A stretch of 64,000 nt of DNA from UBA6183 sp943372215. Its GTDB lineage: Bacteria > Bacteroidota > Bacteroidia > UKL13-3. The stretch lies in NCBI GenBank assembly GCA_943372215.1, contig CALRXU020000015.1, positions 1 through 64,000 of the forward strand. Reading direction: 5' to 3'. How positions within the stretch are numbered: position 1 is the first letter of the stretch; the number at the start of each line of letters is the position of its first letter. The translations under genes and the position numbers were made by a program. The notes below the pieces were generated by a model. The model was not told the origin of the DNA. It was given only the letters and a program-made list of their open reading frames with translations, and did not search any database. This document shows, in pieces, positions 45,409 through 54,386 of this stretch.

Positions 45409-45438
45409 AATCATTCATATTTTACAGTAAATCATTCA
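45409..45438. promoter_or_regulatory. Paired 9-bp direct repeat, candidate LytTR binding site
   Basis: AATCATTCA occurs at 45409-45417 and again at 45430-45438, 21 bases start to start, with 12 bases between. LytTR proteins such as AlgR, AgrA and ComE bind pairs of ~9-bp direct repeats with this two-turn spacing. The pair lies just upstream of the expected -33 position of the fibre gene promoter. Confidence 0.55.
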
Positions 45439-45463
45439 ACCATTAAATACCTCATGGTAAGGC

Positions 45464-45471
45464 TATTTTTA
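45464..45471 (+). promoter_or_regulatory. Candidate weak -7 element of the fibre gene
   Basis: TATTTTTA is one base off TAnnTTTG and lies 20 bases before the ATG at 45492. No TTTG lies 19 bases upstream, as expected for a promoter that needs an activator. Confidence 0.35.
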
Positions 45472-45491
45472 TTAAACCAATAAGTAAAAAT

Positions 45492-47831
45492 ATGAAATAC
45501 AAAAAAATCTTTTCCGGTATCACGGTTGCTATCGGAATGTTCATGGCTGCGCAAGCTCAGGACTGGAATGGCGGTGGTTCAACATCTGCTGATTTATGGA
45601 GAGATGGAAATGTAGGAATTGGATTGTTCACGAATCCAGCATTTAAGCTTGAGCTTGATAAGGGAGATATGAATATCCTTGGTGGTTATGGTATTCGGTT
45701 TGATGGTACCTATGGGATACGATTAGCCCCATCTTCAACTACTGATTTTATACTTGGTAATGGAGGAAACTTTGGAATTGGTATAACACCAGTTTATAAA
45801 TTAGATGTTGATGGGGATGTGAACATGCCAAGTGCAAATGCTTATAAAATAAATGGCACAAACGTTTTAGCCTACAAACCAACAGGAAATAACTTGTTTC
45901 TTGGACCAACAAATCCACTTTCATTATCTACAGGTATTGATAACCTATTTTTAGGGTTAAATGCGGGTAATAATACCACCACAGGTTATTTTAATATTAT
46001 TATAGGAAAACAGTGCGCTAATGACAACACTTCCGGTTTTGCCAATGTATTCATTGGAAATTATGCAGCGAGAAATAACATAAGCGGCTATAAAAATGTC
46101 GTTATAGGAAATGAAACAGCGACTAATATTAGAAGTGGTTATGATAATACTATTTTAGGTACTTCAGCTGGTTACTGGGCAAGGTTTTCTACAGGAACCA
46201 CTTTGGTCGGATCAAAAGCTGCCTTCGATCCAATTACGGACAGTTTAATAAATTTAACTGCTATTGGCTCAGGTGCAGGAGATGAACAAACAGTTGGTTC
46301 AGATAATAGCTATGTAGGCATTGCAGCTGGGGTAAAATCAGGTGGGACTTTTAATCTAGCATTAGGTAGTAATTCAGGAAATGAGGTTAACGGAGTAAGT
46401 AATATTTCTATTGGCACATCTGCTGGTTATCAAACAACTGGTCAGGTAAATATAGCAATTGGTAGTCATGCTCAGGTTAATCCTAATATTTACACTGAAC
46501 ATTCAATAGCCATTGGTGGGTTTAGCTATGTATATGGTCAAGAAAGTATTGCCGTTGGAGGAGGAGCAGGAATTGGTTCAGGTACGGGATCAACCGTTGT
46601 GGGTACAACTTCAGGAGCTAATAGCTCTTATTCATCTGTATTTGGGTATGGTTCTGGCGTAACAGGAGATCATTCAACAGCATTGGGTTCAAGGGCAAAT
46701 GTGGGTCTTGGTTCACTTTATTCAACAGCATTAGGATCCCAATCACATGTAGGTGATTCTTCAGATTATTCAATAGCCATAGGCGCAGGGAGTTTTGTCC
46801 CCCTTCGTTGCGATTATAATACACTAATTGGGGCACACACTGCTACAGCAGGTAACACAAACTATTCACAAGCGATAGGATCATATGCTGCATTAGGTGA
46901 ATATTCAGATTATACTCAAGCAATTGGACCATTAGCTTATACTAATGTTCATGTTGATTATTCGACAGCCTTAGGAGCAAACTCTTATGTATCATCATCC
47001 TATAGTACCGTTTTGGGTGATATAGCAAATTCTCATGTGGGTATTCAAGTTTCAAACCCAACTTTCAACCTTGAAGTAAATGGTACAACCTATAGCCCAG
47101 GAGGGGTGTGGACGGCTTCAGACAAACGCTTCAAGAAAAACATCACTACATTAAGTAAAGCCAGAACCTTGTTAAATCAACTGGAACCTTTGCAATATGA
47201 ATACAGGGATGATGTTTTTTATACCCAAGAAAAAGGTGATCAAACTGAACCTACCAGAATGCGTTTCCCGGAAGGCAGCCAATATGGCTTTTTAGCACAA
47301 GACCTTGAAAAAGTATTACCCAATGCTGTAATGACTCGTAAAGACGGTTACAAAGCGGTAAATTATCAAAATTTAATTCCGGTAATGGTTCAAGGCATTC
47401 AAGAGCAAGATAAAGCCATTGAAGAAGGCCAGAAAAAAATAGCCGACTTGGAAACAAGTCTGGCTGAGATGAAAGAACAAAACAAACTTTTGGTGGATGC
47501 CATTGCCGAAATAAAAGCCAAGCTTAACATCACTGCGGCAAACACAGCAACCGATAAAACAGTTGCCACTAAAGCCTATTTAGAGCAAAACTCACCAAAT
47601 CCATTTAGTGAAAATACAGTGGTTAAATATTTTATTCCGGAAACAGTTACTAATGCTAAAATAATCATACGTTCTGAGCAAGCTATTGAAGTACTGAGCT
47701 TTGGTGTAAATCACAAAGGATTTGGCAATGTTATTATATCAGCTAATACACTAAATACTGGTGGGTATACCTGCGAGTTGTACATTGAAAATAAATTAGT
47801 AGATACCAAAAAGATGTTGTTGGTTAAATAA
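45492..47831 (+). CDS. Surface fibre: YadA-like head repeats, S74 endosialidase chaperone, T9SS sorting domain
   Basis: A 779-residue protein. It has a signal peptide (about 1-22) and a tail-fibre-like region (about 23-120). A long stretch of ~14-residue YadA-head-type repeats follows (about 130-520, e.g. STALGSRANVG, YSIAIGAGSF, YSQAIGSYAAL), which form left-handed beta-rolls in trimers. A Peptidase_S74 intramolecular chaperone starts at the Ser543-Asp544 dyad (ASDKRFKKNI) and includes GFLAQDLEKVLPNAV and a C-terminal coiled coil (about 635-680). The last ~85 residues are a T9SS type A domain (LEQNSPNPFSENTVVKYFIPE). S74 domains fold phage fibres and then cut themselves at that Ser. It probably makes a trimeric fibre exported by T9SS. 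Confidence 0.87.
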   Translation: MKYKKIFSGITVAIGMFMAAQAQDWNGGGSTSADLWRDGNVGIGLFTNPAFKLELDKGDMNILGGYGIRFDGTYGIRLAPSSTTDFILGNGGNFGIGITPVYKLDVDGDVNMPSANAYKINGTNVLAYKPTGNNLFLGPTNPLSLSTGIDNLFLGLNAGNNTTTGYFNIIIGKQCANDNTSGFANVFIGNYAARNNISGYKNVVIGNETATNIRSGYDNTILGTSAGYWARFSTGTTLVGSKAAFDPITDSLINLTAIGSGAGDEQTVGSDNSYVGIAAGVKSGGTFNLALGSNSGNEVNGVSNISIGTSAGYQTTGQVNIAIGSHAQVNPNIYTEHSIAIGGFSYVYGQESIAVGGGAGIGSGTGSTVVGTTSGANSSYSSVFGYGSGVTGDHSTALGSRANVGLGSLYSTALGSQSHVGDSSDYSIAIGAGSFVPLRCDYNTLIGAHTATAGNTNYSQAIGSYAALGEYSDYTQAIGPLAYTNVHVDYSTALGANSYVSSSYSTVLGDIANSHVGIQVSNPTFNLEVNGTTYSPGGVWTASDKRFKKNITTLSKARTLLNQLEPLQYEYRDDVFYTQEKGDQTEPTRMRFPEGSQYGFLAQDLEKVLPNAVMTRKDGYKAVNYQNLIPVMVQGIQEQDKAIEEGQKKIADLETSLAEMKEQNKLLVDAIAEIKAKLNITAANTATDKTVATKAYLEQNSPNPFSENTVVKYFIPETVTNAKIIIRSEQAIEVLSFGVNHKGFGNVIISANTLNTGGYTCELYIENKLVDTKKMLLVK

Positions 47832-47849
47832 CAGTTGGTAATTCACCTT

Positions 47850-47894
47850 TACACTAAAATGGCTGCGGTATTTTATCGCGGCCATTTTAGTGTA
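47850..47894 (+). terminator. Long hairpin after the fibre gene, no U-tract
   Basis: TACACTAAAATGGCTGCG (47850-47867) pairs with CGCGGCCATTTTAGTGTA (47877-47894): 18 bp with a single G-U pair and a 9-base loop. No T-run follows on the plus strand, so it may act as an mRNA-stabilising end or a partner of Rho rather than a classical terminator. Confidence 0.5.
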
Positions 47895-47941
47895 GTTCTT
47901 TGCAATATTAAAAAAACAACCATCTTGTAAGTAATTTAAGT

Positions 47942-49057
47942 ATGATTGAAATTATTGGCTATGTTGTGTTGCTACTCTATGCTTTATACAGGTATCACTT
48001 AAGTAAAGAGGTAGACGAGGATTGGTTTGTGCATGAAGAAACCATTTTTTATAAGTATGATAAAATCATAGAAAAGCACATCACCTATTACAAGCATTTA
48101 TCTGAGGTGGGTAAGCACAGTTTTATCTCACGCTGCCTTAAAATTAAAACAGCTATTGAGTTTAGGGGTAGGGAAGGATTTGAAATGACTGATGAAGTCA
48201 AAGTCTTGTTGAGTGCAAGCATGGCTCAACTCACTTTTGGCTTTCAACGTCCTGATTTTCCTTTTATGAAAGGTGTGGTGGTTTATCCAGAGGCTTTTTA
48301 TAGCCGAATGGCCGACAATTGGGTAAAAGGGTTGGCAATGGGCAATGGTGTGGTATTTTTAAGTTGGGCTGATTTTATTAAAGGGTACGAAAACAATTCA
48401 GATACCTATAATGTTGGCCTGCATGAGTTTGCACACATGCTAAACATGCAAGCCAATGAATCTTTTTATGCGGATAAAAGAATCAGCGAATATTACCAGA
48501 TATGGAATGAACTGTCTCATCATTTGTTTATAAAGCTTCGCAATAAAGAAGAAGACTTTTTTAGGGCTTATGGCGGAACCAATAAATCAGAATTTTTTTC
48601 GGTATGTATTGAAAACTTTTTTGAAGTACCCCAACAATTTGAAAAGGAGCTGCCCGAGTTATACTATCACCTTTGTTATTTGTTAAAACAAAATCCGCTC
48701 AATATTGGCGAAGATTATCGTTTAACTAGCGAAGCCATTACACAGGCAAATGCCCGCATAGAACCAGACTTGCCCACTTTTCAAATCTTCAAAACAAATT
48801 TTGAATACCGTTTTTGGCACATTTTATCATCAGTTACCTATGCCATACTTTTCTGTGAAGGGATGTTTTTTATCTTAACCAATGCGCATACCCAACTCAT
48901 TATGCTAAGGTTTGTACTCGTAACTGCTGCCGTATTTATTGCGATTCGCTGGCATTATTACAACACCATTAAAGCCATTGCTCACTTTAAATACCTCAAA
49001 CACCTTTTTTTCGAGTTGATTCCCATTGCCTTGTTAATGATGTTGATTCTAGCTTAA
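47942..49057 (+). CDS. MtfA-like zinc metallopeptidase (M90) with membrane segments
   Basis: A 371-residue protein. It begins with a short hydrophobic segment (about 3-17). A peptidase domain follows with H161-E-F-A-H165 (HEFAHMLNMQ) and a downstream acidic stretch (KSEFFSVCIENFFEVP) for the third zinc ligand. The C-terminal ~90 residues hold two or three hydrophobic helices. E. coli MtfA binds the Mlc repressor and cleaves peptides, but lacks the C-terminal membrane part, so the role here is open. The gene converges on the SRPBCC gene with a 4-base overlap. Confidence 0.82.
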   Translation: MIEIIGYVVLLLYALYRYHLSKEVDEDWFVHEETIFYKYDKIIEKHITYYKHLSEVGKHSFISRCLKIKTAIEFRGREGFEMTDEVKVLLSASMAQLTFGFQRPDFPFMKGVVVYPEAFYSRMADNWVKGLAMGNGVVFLSWADFIKGYENNSDTYNVGLHEFAHMLNMQANESFYADKRISEYYQIWNELSHHLFIKLRNKEEDFFRAYGGTNKSEFFSVCIENFFEVPQQFEKELPELYYHLCYLLKQNPLNIGEDYRLTSEAITQANARIEPDLPTFQIFKTNFEYRFWHILSSVTYAILFCEGMFFILTNAHTQLIMLRFVLVTAAVFIAIRWHYYNTIKAIAHFKYLKHLFFELIPIALLMMLILA

Positions 49058-49527
49058 AGCTTTTCAACACGGGCTTTTAGTTTCTCATTCATGTCTTCAA
49101 AACCGGTTTTGGTTTTTTTATCCAACATGCCATTAAATAAAGGGAGCAATAAACCATTAAAATGTTCTCCCTGAATAAAGGTGGTTGTTCCGTTTCCATT
49201 GTCAATTAGTTTAAAGTAATGCTCTCCATCAAAAAGTCCCTTTAGTAAAAATTTACCTTTCCAACGCAACTCACGGTTAATATCATAAGTAAGTACTAGG
49301 GGTTTAAACTTCATACCAGGTAAATCAACCTCAATTTTTTGGCCAACCTTTGGCGTGCCTTTAAATGATTTTACAAACGGGTTCCATAAATGGTACTCAT
49401 TAAAGTTGCTAAACACAGCCCAAACTTTTTCAGGTGTGGCGTTAATAATAATACGGGTTTCAATGTTTTTGGCACTTACACTTGCGCTTAAAGCTACCAT
49501 GGTAGCTGCTGTAATTGTTGTTTTCAT
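49054..49527 (-). CDS. SRPBCC domain protein
   Basis: A 157-residue protein with an SRPBCC/START-like domain: IETRIIINATPEKVWAVFSNFNEYHLWNPFVKSFKGTPKVGQKI, then W in LRWKGKFLLKGLFDGEHYFKL and a C-terminal helix. The first ~18 residues (MKTTITAATMVALSASVSA) look like a signal peptide. The ATG at 49527 is chosen because it begins that segment; 25 upstream codons add nothing. It follows a Crp-family gene by 85 bases, the same pairing as in the 14905-17197 operon. Confidence 0.85.
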   Translation of the reverse strand: MKTTITAATMVALSASVSAKNIETRIIINATPEKVWAVFSNFNEYHLWNPFVKSFKGTPKVGQKIEVDLPGMKFKPLVLTYDINRELRWKGKFLLKGLFDGEHYFKLIDNGNGTTTFIQGEHFNGLLLPLFNGMLDKKTKTGFEDMNEKLKARVEKL

Positions 49528-49612
49528 GTTGTTGTTTGTTTGATGATACAAAGTTGCACCAACACCAAACAGGTACTCTTGATATAAATCAAGAAAAACC
49601 AATTCATGAAAA

Positions 49613-50179
49613 TTACAAGTGCTTAGAGCGAATACGGCTGAAGGTTTCAGGTGTCATACCCAGCATGGAAGCGATGTATTGCAACGGTACTTGATTAAAC
49701 AATTCTTTGTTTTGTTGAAACAACAATTGGTAACGTTCTTCGGCATTCATAGAGAGGTGAGAGAAAATACGGTCTTCTAAAATCATGAAACATTTTGCCA
49801 GAAAAAGTTTTTCCAACTCTGGCCATTTGCTCACCAATGTACCAATGTTTCGGTAATCATCTTTATAAATGGTAAACAATTCCCCATCAGTTAATGCCTG
49901 AATAGAAAAACGTGCGGGTTGATTAAATATTAATCCACCCAACTCTGTAATAAAATAGCCGGGGCTTGATATCCATTGGGTAATTTCCTTATCACCTTTT
50001 ATGGCGTAAATCCTAAACAAGCCACTTTTTACAAAGCTTAATTTATCACAATACTGGTCGGCTTTTAAAAAATAATCTCCTTTTTTTACAGGAACCGGTT
50101 TAAAGAGCATGCTGATTTTGTGGAGGTCTTCATTGCTTACACCAAAATAATGTTGGATATATTGTTCCAATTCTGCCAT
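49613..50179 (-). CDS. Crp/Fnr family transcriptional regulator
   Basis: A 188-residue regulator. An N-terminal cyclic-nucleotide-binding-like roll is at about 25-115 (VKKGDYFLKADQYCDKLSFVKSGLFRIYAI), then a helix (about 120-150), then a C-terminal HTH (about 165-188, PLQYIASMLGMTPETFSRIRSKHL). The ligand is unknown. It is distinct from, but similar in plan to, the regulator at 16616-17197, and is followed by an SRPBCC gene in the same way. Its upstream gap is shared with the divergent deacetylase gene. Confidence 0.9.
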   Translation of the reverse strand: MAELEQYIQHYFGVSNEDLHKISMLFKPVPVKKGDYFLKADQYCDKLSFVKSGLFRIYAIKGDKEITQWISSPGYFITELGGLIFNQPARFSIQALTDGELFTIYKDDYRNIGTLVSKWPELEKLFLAKCFMILEDRIFSHLSMNAEERYQLLFQQNKELFNQVPLQYIASMLGMTPETFSRIRSKHL

Positions 50180-50297
50180 CTTTAATAATAAGAATTTTAT
50201 ACCAATTGAAGCTGAATTTGTAGAAGATGTTTTTTGTGTATAATTAATTTTATTAGCCGTTTATAAGCAAAAATATTTGCAGATATTTGTGAGGCGC

Positions 50298-51239
50298 ATG
50301 AAAAATTTTATTGGTATTTTATTAATCAGCATTCCGTTTTTAGCAAAAAACACCACATTGGAGTTGGCTCAGTCGTCCATACAAACCCAGCCAATCATTA
50401 GTTTTACTTTTGATGATGGAAAAACCACTGCACTTGGAGGATATGCCTTAGCTGATTGGCACGGACGTATTCTTAAGGCACTAGATAAACATGGTATAAA
50501 GGCAATTATGTTTGTTGCTGGTCACAACAAAAAAACAGTAAATGGGAAATATGTACTAAATACTTGGAACAATGCAGGGCATTGGTTGGCCAATCATACC
50601 TTAAACCACCCCAATTTCAATCAGGACAATGTTACTTTAGAAACCTATAAAAAGGAGTTATTGCTCAATGATTCTATCATTAGACAATACAGCAATTACC
50701 TGCGTTATTTCCGTTTTCCTTACTTAAAGGAAGGCAACACTCCTGAAAAAGTGGATGGTTTCAGGGCTTTTATGAAATCATTAAACTACAAACATGGGCA
50801 TGTAAGTATTGATTGTTCTGATTGGTACATTGATTCCAGGTTGCGAAGTAAGCTAGAATCAAACCCACAGGCAGATATCAATGGTTTTAGAACTTTTTAT
50901 TTGCAACACATTTATGAAAAGGCCATGTTTTACGATTCTTTGTCCTTTGCACTTACAGGCAGGCATGTGCAACATTCCTTATTGTTGCATCACAACCTTG
51001 TAGCAGGGCTTTTTCTGGATGATTTAATCAGCTATTTTAAAAGTAAAGGTTGGCGCGTGATGGATGCTGATAAAGCCTATAGCGACCCTTTTTACCAAAC
51101 AACCACCCAAACAATTCCAGCAGGAGAAAGTTTAACTTGGTCACTGGCCAAACAATCGGGCAAGTTTGATAACAAGCTCAGGTATCCTGCCGAAGGCGAT
51201 CAGTACGAAAAAGAAAAAATGGATGCATTGGGGCTTTAG
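50298..51239 (+). CDS. Polysaccharide deacetylase (NodB homology domain)
   Basis: A 313-residue exported enzyme with a signal sequence (about 1-22). The NodB motifs are clear: motif 1 TFDDG with the catalytic-base and metal Asp; motif 2 NHTLNHP, giving the two zinc His; motif 3 RFPYLKEG. It removes acetyl groups from a polysaccharide such as peptidoglycan or a chitin-like polymer. The C-terminal part has HHNLVAGLFLDDLISYFKSKGWRV. The ATG at 50298 fits the signal peptide better than the frame opening at 50277. Confidence 0.9.
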   Translation: MKNFIGILLISIPFLAKNTTLELAQSSIQTQPIISFTFDDGKTTALGGYALADWHGRILKALDKHGIKAIMFVAGHNKKTVNGKYVLNTWNNAGHWLANHTLNHPNFNQDNVTLETYKKELLLNDSIIRQYSNYLRYFRFPYLKEGNTPEKVDGFRAFMKSLNYKHGHVSIDCSDWYIDSRLRSKLESNPQADINGFRTFYLQHIYEKAMFYDSLSFALTGRHVQHSLLLHHNLVAGLFLDDLISYFKSKGWRVMDADKAYSDPFYQTTTQTIPAGESLTWSLAKQSGKFDNKLRYPAEGDQYEKEKMDALGL

Positions 51240-51308
51240 ACATTCTGTATAGATGAGAGTTTACTTAGCCTTTTAACACAAATTTTATGCATATTTGTAT
51301 ATCATACA

Positions 51309-53264
51309 GTGAAGTTAACGTATAAAAATCTCAGGCTTGTTGGTTTTATTTCATTGCTCACGCTGGTAACGTTTGCGGGCTTATTTTGTGGCGATTCAAC
51401 AAAAAAAACGTCAACCCAAACCGATACCGAAAGCAAGTACCTCAACCATAATGATACTGTTAAGTATGTGGGCATGGATGCTTGTCGTGCTTGCCATAAT
51501 CCAATTTACGAAACCTTTAAAGAAACGGGCATGGGGCAGTCGTTTCATGTTGCTACCAAACAAAAGTCTGCTGCAAAATTTGGCAAACACCATGTGGTGT
51601 TTGATAAAATAAATAACCTGGGTTATTATCCTTTTTGGCGGCAAGATACCATGTATATTATGGAGTTTCGCTTGGCAGGGAAAGACACCATACATAAACG
51701 AATTGAAAGGGTAGATTACATTGTAGGAAGTGGCCAACATACCAATTCCCATATGATGAACATCAATGGGTTTATTTATCAGTTGCCATTAACTTGGTAT
51801 GCGCAAAAGGGCAAATGGGATTTGCCACCTGGTTACGAAAATGGCCAAAATGTAAGATTTAGCAGAGCCATTGGATTGGAATGCATGAGTTGCCACAATG
51901 CCATGCCTGGTTTTGAAAAAAACAGCTTGAATAAATTCAATAATATACCCAAAGGCATTGATTGTGAACGTTGCCATGGTCCAGGTGAATTGCATGTAAG
52001 AGAAAAGGTGGCAGGTAATTTGGTTGATACAGCTAACGAGATTGATTACACCATTGTAAACCCCAAAAAGTTAAGCTGGGAGTTGCAAATTGATGTTTGC
52101 CAACGCTGTCATTTGCAAGGTAATGCAGTACTTAAAAATGATAAAAACTTCTCCGATTTCAGGCCTGGAAAAAAACTCAGTGACTACATAGATATTTACA
52201 TGCCAAAATACAAAGGCCGCGATGATGAATTTATCATGGCATCGCACGCCCAACGTCTGCAAATGAGCGAATGTTTTATTGCTGGCCAACAACAACAAAA
52301 CAAACTTACCTGCATCAGTTGTCATAACCCTCATGTAAGCGTAAAAGTTACAGGCAAACAGCAGTTTAATAAAACCTGCAATAACTGTCATAGTGCGTCA
52401 AAACAAAATGAGTGTAAAGAAAGCTCCTCTAAATTACAAGCCGTAAACAACAATTGTGTGCAATGTCACATGCCCAAATCAGGCACCATAGATATTCCAC
52501 ACGTTACCGTAACTGACCATTGGATAAGAGTGCCTGCCACCAAAAAGAAAATGAATGACTTAAAGGAGTTTGTGGGCATCTATTGTATCAATAATCCCCA
52601 AAGTGACAGAGCTACACATGGTAAAGCCTACTTAAGCTATTTGGAGAAGTTTAGCGGGGAAAAATTTGCCATTGACAGTGCGGCCAATTATTTAAATAAT
52701 CAAACAGAAAGTACCATTGACAATACCGATGCGTTGATTCACTTGTGGTATTTAAAACAAGACAACCAGCAGATTATAAAAAAAGCAGCAAGTTTAAAAC
52801 CTGCTGAACAACAAAAACCATGGTTATGCTACCGCATCGGAAGGGCTTATGTAAACAATCGAAACTTTGGGTTGGCCGAAGCTTGGTATAAAAAAGCCGT
52901 TGAGTTAGCACCTGAAAACCTTGATTTTATTAATGCACTTGGTGCATTGTATGTTGAGAAAGACGATATAGAAAAGGCTGAGAAACTCATTCGCCTGAGT
53001 TTACAAAAAAATCCAAAACAAAGCGAAGCATTAACCAACCTAGGTTTTTTATACGCTAAGCAGCAGCAGTTTGAAAGGGCTATCACCAATTATGATAAAG
53101 CAATTGCCTTAGACCCAGATTTTGAACAAGCATTGTTAAATAAGGCTGCTGTGCTGATTATTATTAACCAACAACAGGCCGCTAAAAAACTTATTATTAG
53201 GGTGATACAACGCAACCCCAATAGTTTAACAGCCAAACAACTATTGGCCCAATTGCACCCATAA
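51309..53264 (+). CDS. Heptahaem c-type cytochrome with C-terminal TPR domain
   Basis: A 651-residue exported protein. The N terminus has a hydrophobic signal (about 10-27) ending in a cysteine (LFCGD) that may be a non-standard lipobox. Seven CXXCH haem sites start at Cys59, 192, 219, 264, 335, 357 and 383, as in cytochrome c554-like proteins. Residues from about 505 to the end are tetratricopeptide repeats (NFGLAEAWYKKAVELAPENLDFINALGALYVEKDDIEKAEKLI and two more). It likely moves electrons in the periplasm while the TPRs bind a partner. The start is GTG at 51309. No reductase or cytochrome-maturation gene is adjacent. Confidence 0.9.
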   Translation: MKLTYKNLRLVGFISLLTLVTFAGLFCGDSTKKTSTQTDTESKYLNHNDTVKYVGMDACRACHNPIYETFKETGMGQSFHVATKQKSAAKFGKHHVVFDKINNLGYYPFWRQDTMYIMEFRLAGKDTIHKRIERVDYIVGSGQHTNSHMMNINGFIYQLPLTWYAQKGKWDLPPGYENGQNVRFSRAIGLECMSCHNAMPGFEKNSLNKFNNIPKGIDCERCHGPGELHVREKVAGNLVDTANEIDYTIVNPKKLSWELQIDVCQRCHLQGNAVLKNDKNFSDFRPGKKLSDYIDIYMPKYKGRDDEFIMASHAQRLQMSECFIAGQQQQNKLTCISCHNPHVSVKVTGKQQFNKTCNNCHSASKQNECKESSSKLQAVNNNCVQCHMPKSGTIDIPHVTVTDHWIRVPATKKKMNDLKEFVGIYCINNPQSDRATHGKAYLSYLEKFSGEKFAIDSAANYLNNQTESTIDNTDALIHLWYLKQDNQQIIKKAASLKPAEQQKPWLCYRIGRAYVNNRNFGLAEAWYKKAVELAPENLDFINALGALYVEKDDIEKAEKLIRLSLQKNPKQSEALTNLGFLYAKQQQFERAITNYDKAIALDPDFEQALLNKAAVLIIINQQQAAKKLIIRVIQRNPNSLTAKQLLAQLHP

Positions 53265-53324
53265 CACTCCCAAGCGTTTGGCTATTATAATGCGATGATA
53301 AATTGTTATTTTCGCAATCTTAAT

Positions 53325-54380
53325 ATGCCAGCACAACAAAAATCCCGTTTCCGTAAAAACCTGTATTGGTTGCTACTAATACTTGGTGTTTTGTGCGTTG
53401 CAGCGGGTATCAAGTTGTATGAAGATGTGTTTGCTGGCAATATCAATTTAGAGCCCAATCAAAAGGATTACTTATATATTTATTCCAACCGGAGTTTTGA
53501 TGAAAATATGGAGGCTTTAGAGCAAACTGGTAAGCTGAATAACACAAAGGCATTTGTAAGATTAGCTGAGTTAACCGGATATGCAACATTAATAAAACCC
53601 GGAAGGTATGAGGTAGAAAAAGGTTTAAGCAATATAAAACTGCTTAGAATGATGGTAGCAGGTAAACAAGCCCCTATAGACCTAGTATTTAAGTACGCCC
53701 AGCGAAAATCTGATCTGGTTACTTTTTTATGCACCAAACTTGAGGCGGATAGCACAACCCTGTTGCAACTATTAAATGATTCAGTAAACTGCGATACACT
53801 GGGATTTACAACAGACAATGTGATAGCCATGTTTATTCCAAATACATATAATTTTTACTGGAATACTTCAGCTCAAAAGTTATTCAAGCGTTTCAATACG
53901 GAGTATTTGAAGTTTTGGAACGAAGAACGAAAGGCTAAACTTAATAACCTAAATCTTACTCCTCAACAAGTAAGTACTTTAGCCGCCATTGTGATGAAAG
54001 AAACGTATCGCAAGGATGAAATGCCTGTGGTGGCTGGTGTTTACTTAAATCGGTTAAAAAAGGGCATGCCTTTACAAGCCGACCCAACCATTATTTATGC
54101 CTTAAACGATAACACCATAAAAAGGGTAGGTGGTGAAATGTTGGCCGTAGAATCTCCTTACAATACCTATAAATACAGCGGCTTACCTCCCGGACCCATC
54201 TGTACACCGAATACTTTGTCTATAGATGCTGTATTGAATGCACAACAACACAACTATATTTATTTTTGTGCCAAAGAAGATTTTAGTGGATACCACAATT
54301 TTGCAGCTTCCTTTGCGCAACATCAAATCAATGCCAGAAAATACCAAAGGGAGTTAAGCAAAAGAGGAATAATAAAATAA
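53325..54380 (+). CDS. mltG: Endolytic murein transglycosylase MltG
   Basis: A 351-residue inner-membrane enzyme that cuts nascent glycan strands and sets their length. It has a basic N terminus, one membrane helix (about 14-32, YWLLLILGVLCVAAGIKLY), a LysM-like region, and the YceG/MltG catalytic domain. In that domain the Glu lies in AAIVMKETYRKDEMPVVAGVYLNRLKKGMPLQADPTIIYAL; near the end is PYNTYKYSGLPPGPICTPN. The ATG at 53325 is chosen over one at 53295 because a -7-like TATTTTCG at 53307 lies between them. It is followed after 6 bases by the sulfatase gene. Confidence 0.93.
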   Translation: MPAQQKSRFRKNLYWLLLILGVLCVAAGIKLYEDVFAGNINLEPNQKDYLYIYSNRSFDENMEALEQTGKLNNTKAFVRLAELTGYATLIKPGRYEVEKGLSNIKLLRMMVAGKQAPIDLVFKYAQRKSDLVTFLCTKLEADSTTLLQLLNDSVNCDTLGFTTDNVIAMFIPNTYNFYWNTSAQKLFKRFNTEYLKFWNEERKAKLNNLNLTPQQVSTLAAIVMKETYRKDEMPVVAGVYLNRLKKGMPLQADPTIIYALNDNTIKRVGGEMLAVESPYNTYKYSGLPPGPICTPNTLSIDAVLNAQQHNYIYFCAKEDFSGYHNFAASFAQHQINARKYQRELSKRGIIK

Positions 54381-54386
54381 CAGCCA

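Noticed and set aside
45492..47831. Prophage tail-fibre gene, suggested by the S74 chaperone domain
   Set aside because: There are no phage genes around it, and it has a signal peptide and a T9SS sorting domain, so it is a host surface protein.
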